Shown piece after piece: positions 15,127 through 22,592 of a DNA stretch of 39,518 nt. The translations under genes were made by a program, and so were the position numbers. Location: the NCBI GenBank assembly GCA_964465065.1, contig CAYXHZ010000025.1, positions 1 to 39,518 on the forward strand, given 5' to 3'. Each line of letters opens with the position of its first letter. Within the stretch, counting starts at the first letter, position 1. The DNA comes from CAYMND01 sp964465065. Its GTDB lineage: Bacteria > Acidobacteriota > Aminicenantia > UBA2199. The notes beneath the pieces were generated by a model. That model searched no databases. It saw only the letters and a program-made list of their open reading frames with translations, and was not told the origin of the DNA.

Positions 15127-16248
15127 ATGGATCGTCAAATCTGCGCCTTACGGACCGATGTCGATATTTTCTGCCAGGTCATCGACAATTTCGGCGATGC
15201 CGGTACGGCCTGGCGGCTGTGCCGGGAATTGCGCAGCTTGCTGGACACGAGCTGCCGGATACGGCTGTTCATAGACGATCCGGATACACTGGCCGCGCTG
15301 GCCGGCGGTCGGGAGGAACTGGCCAGGAGCGGTGTCCAGGTCTGCCGCTGGGACCGGCTGCGTTTCAGGATGCCGTCGCGGCCGGCTTCGCCCTGGGTCA
15401 TCGAGATGTTCGCCTGCCCGACCCCCGAAGACTTCGTGTACGCCGACCGCTCGCAAACCCGCCTGATCGTCAACCTGGAATACTTCAGCTGCGAAGCCTG
15501 GGCGCTCGACTGTCACCTGCGGGAATCTCTTCTGGGCAGACCGGTGCCGCGCAAGTTTTTCTTCATTCCGGGCCTGGATGCCGGCAGCGGCGGTATCATG
15601 TCCCTGAGCCGGGCGCAGCTGTGCCGGACCGACCGGAGCGAGGCCAGAAAAACCTGGTTGAGCACGCAGGGCCTGGATCCGGACCTGGCCGATCTGAACT
15701 GGCTGTTGCTGTTCAGTTACCGTGACGTTTCTCCGGCGCTGCTGGACCGCCTGGCCGCCGCCTCGGAGCAGTGGCTGGTGTGGAGCCTGGGGCAGGCGAA
15801 CTGTCGGCTGCGGGGAGAAGGCGGCGTTCGCGTGCTGCGGCCGCCCTTCCTGGCGCAGAGCGATTTCGACTGTCTGCTGGCCCTGGCCGACCTCAATCTG
15901 GTCCGGGGTGAGGACTCGCTGGCCGGGGCTCTCCTGGCCGGTAAACCGTTTCTGTGGCAGCTTTACCCCCAGGAGGACGAGACGCGCCGCCTCAAGATGG
16001 AGGCCTTCCTGGCCGCCCTGGCCCGGCATTGGAAGCGGCCATCCGTGCGTGAAGCCTTCGAGACGGCCATGCGGGCTTTCAACTTTCCCCAGGACGATCA
16101 AAACGTGGACTGGGATCTGTTTCTGACTCCATCGGCCGCCATGGGCAGGAATCTGGCCGCCTGTGCCGCCGGCTTGAGAAATACTTGCAATCTCACCGAA
16201 AAACTGCTAAGATTCGTTTTCCTTTTTTTTCAAGGAGAAATCAGGTGA
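15127..16248 (+). CDS. earP: EF-P arginine rhamnosyltransferase EarP
   Basis: 373 residues, typical length. EarP transfers rhamnose from dTDP-beta-L-rhamnose to Arg32 of elongation factor P, enabling EF-P to rescue ribosomes stalled at polyproline. The N-terminal signature DIFCQVIDNFGDAGTAWRL (13-31) with the conserved Asp residues, and the C-terminal NLVRGEDSLAGALLAGKPFLWQ with the catalytic Glu, followed by LYPQED, are characteristic of this GT-B glycosyltransferase. The gene is directly followed by efp with a GTGA overlap of stop and start, and that EF-P carries the Arg-type loop, which makes the assignment very secure. Start at the ATG at 15127 without a good ribosome binding site, 7 bases after the -10 box. 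Confidence 0.93.
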   Translation: MDRQICALRTDVDIFCQVIDNFGDAGTAWRLCRELRSLLDTSCRIRLFIDDPDTLAALAGGREELARSGVQVCRWDRLRFRMPSRPASPWVIEMFACPTPEDFVYADRSQTRLIVNLEYFSCEAWALDCHLRESLLGRPVPRKFFFIPGLDAGSGGIMSLSRAQLCRTDRSEARKTWLSTQGLDPDLADLNWLLLFSYRDVSPALLDRLAAASEQWLVWSLGQANCRLRGEGGVRVLRPPFLAQSDFDCLLALADLNLVRGEDSLAGALLAGKPFLWQLYPQEDETRRLKMEAFLAALARHWKRPSVREAFETAMRAFNFPQDDQNVDWDLFLTPSAAMGRNLAACAAGLRNTCNLTEKLLRFVFLFFQGEIR

Positions 16249-16805
16249 AAGAAGCGCAAGAATTACGTGCCGGCAATTTTGTAAAGATGGGGAACGATCT
16301 TCATCTCGTTCTCAAGGCAGAATACAACAAAGGCGGACGCAACGCCGCCGTCATGAAGATGAAAATGAAGAACCTCAGCAACGGGTCGGTCAGTGAAACC
16401 GTCTACAAGGCCAACGACCGGTTCGACCAGGTGTCTCTGGACAAAAAAGAGATGCAGTTTCTCTACGAGCAGGACGGTGCCTACACCTTCATGGATCAGG
16501 AGAGCTACGATCAGATTAACCTGACCAAGGAAGACTTGGGCGACGCCACCAATTACCTCAAGGAGCAGATGGTCATCAACGTGTCCATGTACGAGGACCG
16601 TCCGGTCGGCGTGGAACTGCCCATCGCCGTCGAACTGGAAATCACCTACACCGAACCCGGCAACAAAGGCGATTCCAGCGGCCGCGTGCTCAAACCGGCG
16701 ACGCTGGAAACCGGATATCAGCTGGGCGTTCCCCTGTTCTGCGAAACCGGAGAGATCATCCGCGTCGATACCCGCAGCGGCGAGTATATGGAACGGGTCC
16801 GCTGA
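16245..16805 (+). CDS. efp: Elongation factor P, arginine (EarP) type
   Basis: 186 residues, three-domain EF-P. The GTG start at 16245 has AAGGAG with 7 bases spacing and overlaps the earP stop; with this start the modifiable residue is exactly Arg32 (NKGGRNAAVMKMKMKNL), the position rhamnosylated in Pseudomonas EF-P, whereas Lys-type EF-Ps have Lys there. Domain I is about 1-65, domain II about 66-125 (VYKANDRFDQVSLDKKEMQF), domain III about 126-186 with the conserved TYTEPGNKGDSS segment and the final VDTRSGEYMERV. EF-P binds between P and E sites and speeds up Pro-Pro peptide bond formation. A terminator follows. Confidence 0.96.
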   Translation: MKEAQELRAGNFVKMGNDLHLVLKAEYNKGGRNAAVMKMKMKNLSNGSVSETVYKANDRFDQVSLDKKEMQFLYEQDGAYTFMDQESYDQINLTKEDLGDATNYLKEQMVINVSMYEDRPVGVELPIAVELEITYTEPGNKGDSSGRVLKPATLETGYQLGVPLFCETGEIIRVDTRSGEYMERVR

Positions 16806-16839
16806 TTCGGCGGGCCGCTGGGTTCCTGCAGATATATCG

Positions 16840-16864
16840 GGGCATAGAGACCCTATGCCCTTTT
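16840..16864 (+). terminator. Intrinsic terminator of efp
   Basis: GGGCATAG (16840-16847), 5-base loop, CTATGCCC (16853-16860), then TTTT (16861-16864). It overlaps the last bases of the convergent radical SAM gene. Confidence 0.75.
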
Positions 16865-18140
16865 CAATCCAATCCTCCGATCCAGTTTCGATAGACGGCC
16901 GGAATCCGTCCATTGGCGATCTCTTCGGCCAGTTCCCGTACCGTTTGCTCCAGACCGGCCGCCGCCGCCAGCAGCGCCGGCGTATCCGTCAGCGGTCTCA
17001 GTTTGTCGTACGCCAGGCGGAATCGGTGCGGGGTGCCGCTCATGTCGGCCAGGTCGGCGAGCTGCTGCAGGACCAGCAGCAGGCGTTCGCCGGGGCTGGT
17101 CACGGCGGCGAACAGGGGCAGGGGAATGCAGCGCGGCAGGCCGGCCCGGGCGGACAGCGCGAAGAACAGACGGTTGATCCGCTCCTGGTAGTGCCGGTCG
17201 GGCGCGCCCCGGACCGATGACGGGTAGAGGGCCCTGGTGCTTGCCAGCAGCTCGGGATGCAGCCGCTCGAGATAGTTCAGGTAATGGTCCTTCTGCCGTC
17301 CGTCCTTGAGGGTCAGTCCGGAAAAGACGACGTAACGGCAACCGGCCCGCTTGAGGTCCCGCAGCGTGGCGCCCAGATGGCGGGCCGAATCCGTCAGGGC
17401 CGGCAGCACGGGCATGAGGAAGGCGCCGCTGGGAATGCCGAGGCGGTTGANNNNNNNNNNNNNNNNNNNNNNNNNNNNNNNNNNNNNNNNNNNNNNNNNN
17501 NNNNNNNNNNNNNNNNNNNNNNNNNNNNNNNNNNNNNNNNNNNNNNNNNNAGGGCCGGCAGCACGGGCATGAGGAAGGCGCCGCTGGGAATGCCGAGGCG
17601 GTTGAGACGGGCCATCATTTCCAGGCGTCGGCTGGGCGGTGCGGCGCCCGGCTCCACCTGGGCCGACAGCGCGTCGTCGCTGCTGGAAAAACTGAAACTG
17701 ACCAGCACGGCGCTGTTTTGTCCGATTTCGCCCAGCAGGTCGATATCCCGTTCGCAACCGGTAGATTTGCTCAACAGGTGGACCGGGTGGCCGAAACGCA
17801 GGGCCAGTTGCAGGACGCCCCGGGCCAGCCCGAGCTTCTTTTCGATGGGCTGGTAGAGGTCGCCGACGCCGCCGCCCAGCATGAGGAAGCCGCCCGGAAA
17901 AGGCCGTCGCCGCCGGGCGGGGTCCAGTTCACGTTCGAGCAGCTCCAGCGCATTGCTCTTGACCCCGATATCCCGCGAAAATTCGCCTTCCACCCGGTAC
18001 TTTTCGCTGCGGCCGTCGCAGTAGACGCAATCGTGACTGCAGCCGCGGTAGAGATTCATGCCGCCCCAGGAGACGAACCAGGAATCGATTCCCGGGTGAC
18101 GGCGCAGCAGCGAACGGGCGACGATTTCCTGAATCGGCAT
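16864..18140 (-). CDS. Radical SAM protein, SplB-like, interrupted by an assembly gap
   Basis: Read from 18140 down, the N-terminal part has the radical SAM triad in GCSHDCVYCDGR, then GGFLMLGGGVGDLYQP, VHLLSKSTGCERD and VSFSFSSSDD, as in spore photoproduct lyase-like (SplB/Rv2578c-type) proteins. After 100 Ns the C-terminal part continues from LTDSARHLGATLRDLKRAG to IGGLD. Exactly 55 bp before and after the Ns are identical; collapsing that overlap removes 155 bases, restores one continuous frame and gives a 373-residue protein. So the gene is probably intact in the organism. Function: unknown, perhaps nucleic acid related by family. It starts 57 bases after the coiled-coil gene on the same strand and has no strong ribosome binding site, suggesting an operon. 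Confidence 0.75.
17396..17450. repeat. 55-bp duplicate flanking the N gap, left copy
   Basis: Identical to 17551-17605. Its length, position at both gap edges and the frame-restoring effect of merging indicate a k-mer overlap between two contigs, not a biological repeat. Confidence 0.9.
17451..17550. other. Assembly gap of 100 Ns
   Basis: Exactly 100 N characters, the conventional placeholder for a gap of unknown size. The flanking sequences overlap by 55 bp, so the true gap is probably of negative length. Confidence 0.98.
17551..17605. repeat. 55-bp duplicate flanking the N gap, right copy
   Basis: Identical to 17396-17450; see that entry. Confidence 0.9.
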
Positions 18141-18197
18141 GGTCTGCGGGTGTCTGGTTGGTCAGCCGGCGCTGATTCAATGCGGACCGTTCACGGA

Positions 18198-19802
18198 TCA
18201 GGACAGCGACTTCAGATTCAGCCGGGCGGCGAGGTTCTTGAGCAGTTCCAGACCGCTCTGGGCGTTGGTCTGCAGGTTGATCAGGTAGCGGTCGGCGACA
18301 ACCAGGATCAGCCGGGCGGTTTTGGTCTCCTTCTCGAAACTCTCGATCATGGGGATGCCGTCCAGCTTGCCGGTGCTCTGGTAGACCTGCTCGTCGTCGA
18401 CGGTCGTGTTCATGGCAAACAGGACCCGGGACGGACTGATCAGGATTTCCACGGAATGGGTGTCAGTGATCTCCAGGTCGACGGTCTGCCCCTGGGCGTC
18501 CTGATAGCTGGTCTTGAGCGAAGCCGCCTCGATACCCGAGAAATCCATCCGGGTATAGGCGGGCTCCGTCATTTCCCATCCGTCGACAGGGCTCAGTACC
18601 GACTTCAGTTCGTCAGCCGAGGCGACTGGAGCTTTAACGCCAGCCTGATCGGGCGAAGTGTTCTGAACTGCGCCCATTCCTTTCTGCAGCAGATTCAGTC
18701 CTTCCTGTAATTCTTGCGGCTTGTCCAGACCGGCTTGGGAGGCCAGACCGCTGATGGCTCCGGCCAGGTTGCCTTGCGCCAGTTCCTCCAGGGGAGTTTT
18801 CTGCTTGGGCGAAAGCAGAAGCACGATGACGACGATCAAGGCTGCGATCAGCAGAAAACCGCCGATGAGGATGGTCAGCATCTGGCGGTAGGCGCGGCTG
18901 GCCGTTTCGCTCTGCTGGCTGTCCAGGTCGGCGAGCTTGGCGCGGATGTCGGCGATGGCCTGCTCGCTTTCCTTGACGGCGCCGTATTCGTTGCTCAGGC
19001 CGGATGCGGGCTGGGCGGCGGCGGCCAGTTTTTCACCCAGCAAACGGAACTGTTCCGCTTGGCTGCGCTCGACATCCTTGCTTTGGGTCTGGAGTCCGCT
19101 CAGCTCTTTATGAATTTCGCCCAGGAGCTTGTCGATTTCGGCCAGCGCCGTCCGCTGCCGGTTGACGATATCGTTGATCTGCTTCTGCAGCTCGTCGACT
19201 TCCGCCTGCAGCGGCTGGATCTTGGCCGTCTGCGTCTGGATGGACGCCTGGTGCTCCGAGCGGCTGCCCAGCAGTCCGGTTTCCTCGGCGGCCAGTTCCT
19301 CGAGCCGTTTCTGGTGGCCGGCTTTCTGTTCCGGGCTGGTGGCGGCGTCGACGATTTTATTGTGCAGCTGTTCCCGTTCCCTGACGATCTGGCCCGAGCG
19401 GCCTTCAGCCTGGCTCAGGGCTTTCTGCAGCGACTTGAGCAGGTCCTTCTCCGTATTCAGACGGCCGTCGGCGGCCTTCTTTTTGTCTTCGACTGACCGG
19501 CGTTCCTGGTTGAAGGCCTCGGTCTTTTGTTTCTTGTCCTCTTCCTGGGCCGCGATCCGTTTCCGGCAGTCGTCGCTCTTCTGCTTGAGTTCGTCGAGTT
19601 GTGTCTGGATGGCGGTCAGGCTGGATTTAATGTCCGGAAACGCGCCGATATCGGTCTGCTCGTTCCAGGCCCGCTGCCCCAGGGCGCCCAGTCTGCCCGA
19701 CAATTCGTTCTGCTTGCTCTTGAGGTTGCCGCTGTCCTGGCTGATGGAACGCCGGCGCCGCCATTCTTGTTTCCCCACGGCAAATATGGTCTTGAAATTC
19801 AT
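18198..19802 (-). CDS. Coiled-coil protein with one membrane segment, unknown function
   Basis: 534 residues from the ATG at 19802, chosen because GGAGGTGAG lies just upstream. There is no signal peptide. Residues about 20-300 are highly charged and rich in Gln, Glu, Lys and Ala with long heptad-like stretches (several RLEELAAEE- and VDELQKQIND-type segments), predicting long coiled coils. One transmembrane segment follows (MLTILIGGFLLIAALIVVIVLLL, about 310-332). The C-terminal about 200 residues have mixed alpha/beta character and end with LELLKNLAARLNLKSLS. Topology is probably cytoplasmic coiled coil and periplasmic C-terminal domain. I do not recognise the family. It is upstream of and co-oriented with the radical SAM gene and divergent from the aldolase gene. 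Confidence 0.75.
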   Translation of the reverse strand: MNFKTIFAVGKQEWRRRRSISQDSGNLKSKQNELSGRLGALGQRAWNEQTDIGAFPDIKSSLTAIQTQLDELKQKSDDCRKRIAAQEEDKKQKTEAFNQERRSVEDKKKAADGRLNTEKDLLKSLQKALSQAEGRSGQIVREREQLHNKIVDAATSPEQKAGHQKRLEELAAEETGLLGSRSEHQASIQTQTAKIQPLQAEVDELQKQINDIVNRQRTALAEIDKLLGEIHKELSGLQTQSKDVERSQAEQFRLLGEKLAAAAQPASGLSNEYGAVKESEQAIADIRAKLADLDSQQSETASRAYRQMLTILIGGFLLIAALIVVIVLLLSPKQKTPLEELAQGNLAGAISGLASQAGLDKPQELQEGLNLLQKGMGAVQNTSPDQAGVKAPVASADELKSVLSPVDGWEMTEPAYTRMDFSGIEAASLKTSYQDAQGQTVDLEITDTHSVEILISPSRVLFAMNTTVDDEQVYQSTGKLDGIPMIESFEKETKTARLILVVADRYLINLQTNAQSGLELLKNLAARLNLKSLS

Positions 19803-19843
19803 GCTGCTCACCTCCAGGCGAATCAATAAACGATATGAATACC

Positions 19844-19872
19844 CTTATAATCCGGATCGGAACGAATTGCAA
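19844..19872 (-). promoter_or_regulatory. Promoter of the coiled-coil protein gene
   Basis: Minus strand TTGCAA (19867-19872), 17-bp spacer, TATAAG (19844-19849). Confidence 0.6.
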
Positions 19873-19899
19873 GGAAAGCCGGCAACCAGCCGGTTTGCC

Positions 19900-19928
19900 T
19901 TGAGCCAGGATCCTTTCTGTGTTATTCT
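19900..19928 (+). promoter_or_regulatory. Promoter of the class II aldolase gene
   Basis: TTGAGC (19900-19905), 17-bp spacer, TATTCT (19923-19928); the start codon is at 19949. Confidence 0.55.
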
Positions 19929-19948
19929 TGCGACCAGGAAACAAGGCA

Positions 19949-20602
19949 ATGAGCGATTTGACAGCCATCAAGCAGGAAGTGGCCGAAACCATGCGGCGTC
20001 TGGTCCGCCGCGGGCTGACCACGACGACCGGCGGCAATGTCAGCGCCCGGGCGCCGTCGGGGGAGATCTGCATCACCCCCTCGCAGATCGACAAGGAATT
20101 CATCAGCGATGAACAGATCGGCCTCATTTGCACCGATGGTGTCATCCTGCTGGCGGAAGGTCTGAAGCTGAGCCTGGAGACGGCCATGCATCAAACCATA
20201 TACAGCCGTCGTCCGGACGTGACGGCGATCGTGCACGCCCACCCTCCCTGGGCCACCTCCTTCACCGCCGCTCCTCCAGAACGCCTGCGCACCGACCTGA
20301 TCGCCGAGACCTGGGCCCTGATCGGCAATCCGGTGTCGGTTTCCTACGCGCTGATGGGCAGCCGGGAACTGGCCGACAAGGTGGGCGACTCGGTGGGCCG
20401 CGGCGATGTGCTGCTGCTCAAAAACCATGGCGTCATCGCCGTGGGCGGCTCCCTGTGGCAGGCCTACAGCCGGCTCGAGGCCCTGGAAGAGGCGGCCAAG
20501 ATGACGCTCATCTGCTCTCTGGCCGGTGGTCAGAGGGGACTGAACGGCGCTCAGAAACGGGCCATCGACCTGATGATGGGCAGAAAAAATTTTTCTTATT
20601 GA
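19949..20602 (+). CDS. Class II aldolase/adducin family protein (FucA/AraD-like)
   Basis: 217 residues, the usual length of L-fuculose-phosphate aldolase and relatives, zinc enzymes that cleave phosphorylated sugars or epimerise ribulose phosphate. The family elements are all visible: TTTTGGNVSAR at about 24-34 (phosphate-binding loop), SLETAMHQ with the catalytic Glu, VHAHPPWAT with two zinc His, and LLKNHGVIAVG with the third zinc His. The exact substrate cannot be decided from sequence; fuculose-1-phosphate, ribulose phosphates and methylthioribulose-phosphate dehydration are known in the family. AGGAAA precedes the ATG. The downstream GntR promoter overlaps its stop codon. Confidence 0.85.
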   Translation: MSDLTAIKQEVAETMRRLVRRGLTTTTGGNVSARAPSGEICITPSQIDKEFISDEQIGLICTDGVILLAEGLKLSLETAMHQTIYSRRPDVTAIVHAHPPWATSFTAAPPERLRTDLIAETWALIGNPVSVSYALMGSRELADKVGDSVGRGDVLLLKNHGVIAVGGSLWQAYSRLEALEEAAKMTLICSLAGGQRGLNGAQKRAIDLMMGRKNFSY

Positions 20603-20627
20603 CAAGCCTGTTATTCTGTACTATTAT
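20599..20627 (+). promoter_or_regulatory. Strong promoter of the gntR-nfeD-SPFH operon
   Basis: Consensus TTGACA (20599-20604), 17-bp spacer, TATTAT (20622-20627). The -35 box overlaps the aldolase stop codon. Confidence 0.8.
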
Positions 20628-20635
20628 TGTGGTAC
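20618..20635 (+). promoter_or_regulatory. Candidate operator for the YtrA-type regulator
   Basis: GTACTATTATTGTGGTAC: arms GTACTA and TGGTAC match as an inverted repeat at 5 of 6 positions around a 6-base centre, covering the -10 box and probable start of transcription. Spaced inverted repeats over the promoter are typical of GntR autoregulation. Confidence 0.5.
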
Positions 20636-20647
20636 GCGAGGTGAACC

Positions 20648-21022
20648 GTGAAGCCAGAGTTTGCAATCGACCCCCGATCCGCGATCCCGGTGTACCAGCA
20701 GATCAAACAGGAAATCCGTCGCCTGATTCTGTCCGGCGACTACAGGTCCGGCGATCAACTGATCCCGATCCGGGAATTGGCCAAACAGCTCTCGGTGAAC
20801 CCCAACACCATTGTAAAAGTTTATTATCAGCTCGATGTCGAGGGCTACATCCATCCCCGGCCGGGTCAGGGCTACTTTGTCTCCGACCTGGATCCCGAGA
20901 AAAAAAACGCCGATCATCGCAGCCTTTTTGTACAGATGTTGGACGATTTCCTGCATCGGCTCGGCGAGATCGGCTTCGGTCCGGATGACCTGATCGCCGA
21001 GTTGACCCATAGGAAGCAATAG
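20648..21022 (+). CDS. GntR-family regulator, YtrA subfamily
   Basis: 124 residues. A GntR winged helix fills residues about 1-75: IPVYQQIKQEIRRLILSGDY, GDQLIPIRELAKQLSVNP, NTIVKVYYQLDVEGYIHPRPGQGYFV. The C-terminal part is only about 45 residues, without the ligand domain of FadR, HutC or MocR types; that short form is YtrA, whose members usually repress a neighbouring transporter operon and themselves. Here the operon partners are NfeD and an SPFH protein instead. GTG start with GAGGTGA upstream. The next gene begins 9 bases after its stop. Confidence 0.88.
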   Translation: MKPEFAIDPRSAIPVYQQIKQEIRRLILSGDYRSGDQLIPIRELAKQLSVNPNTIVKVYYQLDVEGYIHPRPGQGYFVSDLDPEKKNADHRSLFVQMLDDFLHRLGEIGFGPDDLIAELTHRKQ

Positions 21023-21031
21023 GAGGACGAC

Positions 21032-21502
21032 ATGAATCTGTCACCGGAATTGGTGTGGTTGTTTGCCGGTATTTTTCTCATCTTCACGGAATTCTTCATC
21101 CCCGGTGTGGTTATCGTTTTTTTCGGCGTCGGGGCCCTGATCACTTCTTTTGCGATTCTGTTGACCGACGGCTTGTCCGTACCGCTTTCCCTGCCGGCGC
21201 AGATGCTGATATTTCTGGTCAGCTCGATCGGGTTCATGATGCTGCTGCGTAATAAACTGAAAGCGACTTTCCTGGGCAAGACGATGACCGACGGTGAACA
21301 ACGGACCTTCAACATCGAAGTGGGCAAGATGGTGCCGGTCGTCGAACTGATCGAACCCGGGGAGGTGGGCGGCCGGGTGAAGTATCAGGGGACTTTGTGG
21401 TCGGCTCGTTCCGAACAGCGGCTCATGCCGGGCGAGACCGTGGTCATTGTCGGCTGCGACAACCTGACCCTGATCGTGGAAGCATTGAAAAAAGCGGAAT
21501 AA
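21032..21502 (+). CDS. NfeD-like membrane protein
   Basis: 156 residues. Two to three N-terminal transmembrane segments (LVWLFAGIFLIFTEFFIPG, VIVFFGVGALITSFAILL and AQMLIFLVSSIGFMMLL) are followed by a C-terminal OB-fold domain (about 95-156) with GEVGGRVKYQGTLWSAR and MPGETVVIVGCDNLTLIVE, the hallmark of NfeD C-terminal domains. It lacks the ClpP-like serine protease domain of long NfeD. Short NfeD proteins are almost always paired with a stomatin-type SPFH protein, as here (17 bases downstream), and are thought to act in membrane microdomain organisation. AGGAGG upstream of the ATG. Confidence 0.9.
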   Translation: MNLSPELVWLFAGIFLIFTEFFIPGVVIVFFGVGALITSFAILLTDGLSVPLSLPAQMLIFLVSSIGFMMLLRNKLKATFLGKTMTDGEQRTFNIEVGKMVPVVELIEPGEVGGRVKYQGTLWSARSEQRLMPGETVVIVGCDNLTLIVEALKKAE

Positions 21503-21519
21503 ACTAGGAGGATATCAGT

Positions 21520-22455
21520 ATGGAGCCTTTGAACATTTTGGTCGGTTTCATTGTGTTTGTCGTGGTGGTGGCGGTTTTCAAGACGGCCCGCATCGTCCCC
21601 AACCAGTCGGTTTTCGTCATCGAACGCCTGGGAAAGTACTCCCGGACGTTGCAGGCCGGTTTTCACATCCTGGTGCCGTTTCTGGACAAGGTGGCCTACA
21701 AGCACAGCCTCAAGGAAGACGCCATCGACGTACCGCCGCAGAATTGCATCACCAAGGACAATATTTCCGTCGAGATCGACGGTATCCTCTACATGAGGGT
21801 TGTCGATCCGGTCAAGGCCAGCTACGGCATCATGAACTACCGGTTCGGCATCATTCAGTTGGCCCAGACCACCATGCGTTCCGAAATCGGCAAGATCGAT
21901 CTGGACAAAACCTTTGAATCCCGCGACGAGATCAATTATGCCATCGTGGCAGCGGTGGACGAAGCCTCCGATCCCTGGGGCATCAAGATCACCCGCTACG
22001 AGATCAAAAATATCGACACTCCGCCGACCATCCGCGAAGCGATGGAAAAGCAGATGCGCGCCGAACGGGAGAAGCGCGAGAAGATCGCCCTGTCGGAAGG
22101 CGACAAGCAGGCCAAGATCAACCGCGCCGAGGGCGAGAAGCAGGAAGCTATCAAGAAATCGGAGGGCGAGAAGATCCGCATGGAAAACGAGGCCCAGGGT
22201 CGGGCCATCGCCATCCTGGAAGTGGCCAAGGCCACGGCCGAAGGCATTCGGCAAATCGGTGAGGCCATCACCGCTCCCGGCGGCAAGGAATCGGTCAGCA
22301 TGCGCATCGCCAGCGAATGGATCGACTCCTTTTCCAAGCTGGCCAAGGCCAGCAACACCATGATCGTGCCCACCAACGTGGCCGATCTGGCCAGCGTCAC
22401 CGGAATTCTGAAGAACGCCTTCAACATGGTCAATCCGACCGAAGAGAAAAAGTAG
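21520..22455 (+). CDS. SPFH/Band 7 protein (paraslipin/QmcA-like)
   Basis: 311 residues. An N-terminal membrane segment (LVGFIVFVVVVAVFKTA) is followed by the SPFH domain (about 24-190): IVPNQSVFVIERLGKYSRTL, GFHILVPFLDKVAY, CITKDNISVEIDGILYMRV, LAQTTMRSEIGKIDLDKTFESRD and WGIKITRYEIKNI. Next comes a long charged helix with repeated KINRAEGEKQEAI-like units (about 195-250), used for oligomerisation, and a C-terminal helical region. The absence of a caveolin-like insertion and the partner NfeD point to paraslipin/QmcA, not flotillin. AGGAGG precedes the ATG. A strong hairpin lies downstream. Confidence 0.92.
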   Translation: MEPLNILVGFIVFVVVVAVFKTARIVPNQSVFVIERLGKYSRTLQAGFHILVPFLDKVAYKHSLKEDAIDVPPQNCITKDNISVEIDGILYMRVVDPVKASYGIMNYRFGIIQLAQTTMRSEIGKIDLDKTFESRDEINYAIVAAVDEASDPWGIKITRYEIKNIDTPPTIREAMEKQMRAEREKREKIALSEGDKQAKINRAEGEKQEAIKKSEGEKIRMENEAQGRAIAILEVAKATAEGIRQIGEAITAPGGKESVSMRIASEWIDSFSKLAKASNTMIVPTNVADLASVTGILKNAFNMVNPTEEKK

Positions 22456-22474
22456 GCGCTCAAACCGTCCGGCC

Positions 22475-22502
22475 GGCATGCGGGGCAACGGCCCCGCATG
22501 CC
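22475..22502 (+). terminator. G+C-rich hairpin after the SPFH gene
   Basis: GGCATGCGGGGC (22475-22486), loop AACG, GCCCCGCATGCC (22491-22502): perfect 12-bp stem 20 bases past the stop. No T tract follows, so termination efficiency is uncertain. Confidence 0.55.
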
Positions 22503-22540
22503 GCGGCGGGCATTCGCGGCAGATCGATCGCCCTCTGAAG

Positions 22541-22570
22541 TTGCAATCGGGCCGCCGCTGGTGGTATCAT
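22541..22570 (+). promoter_or_regulatory. Promoter of the MORN-like repeat gene
   Basis: TTGCAA (22541-22546), 18-bp spacer, TATCAT (22565-22570); ribosome binding site CGGAGGGAG lies before the ATG at 22593. Confidence 0.6.
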
Positions 22571-22592
22571 CGCCCTGTTGACGGAGGGAGTC

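Noticed and set aside
17396..17605. Biological 55-bp direct repeat or a mobile insertion in the radical SAM gene
   Set aside because: The copies sit exactly at both edges of a 100-N gap and merging them restores the frame, so an assembly overlap is the simpler explanation.
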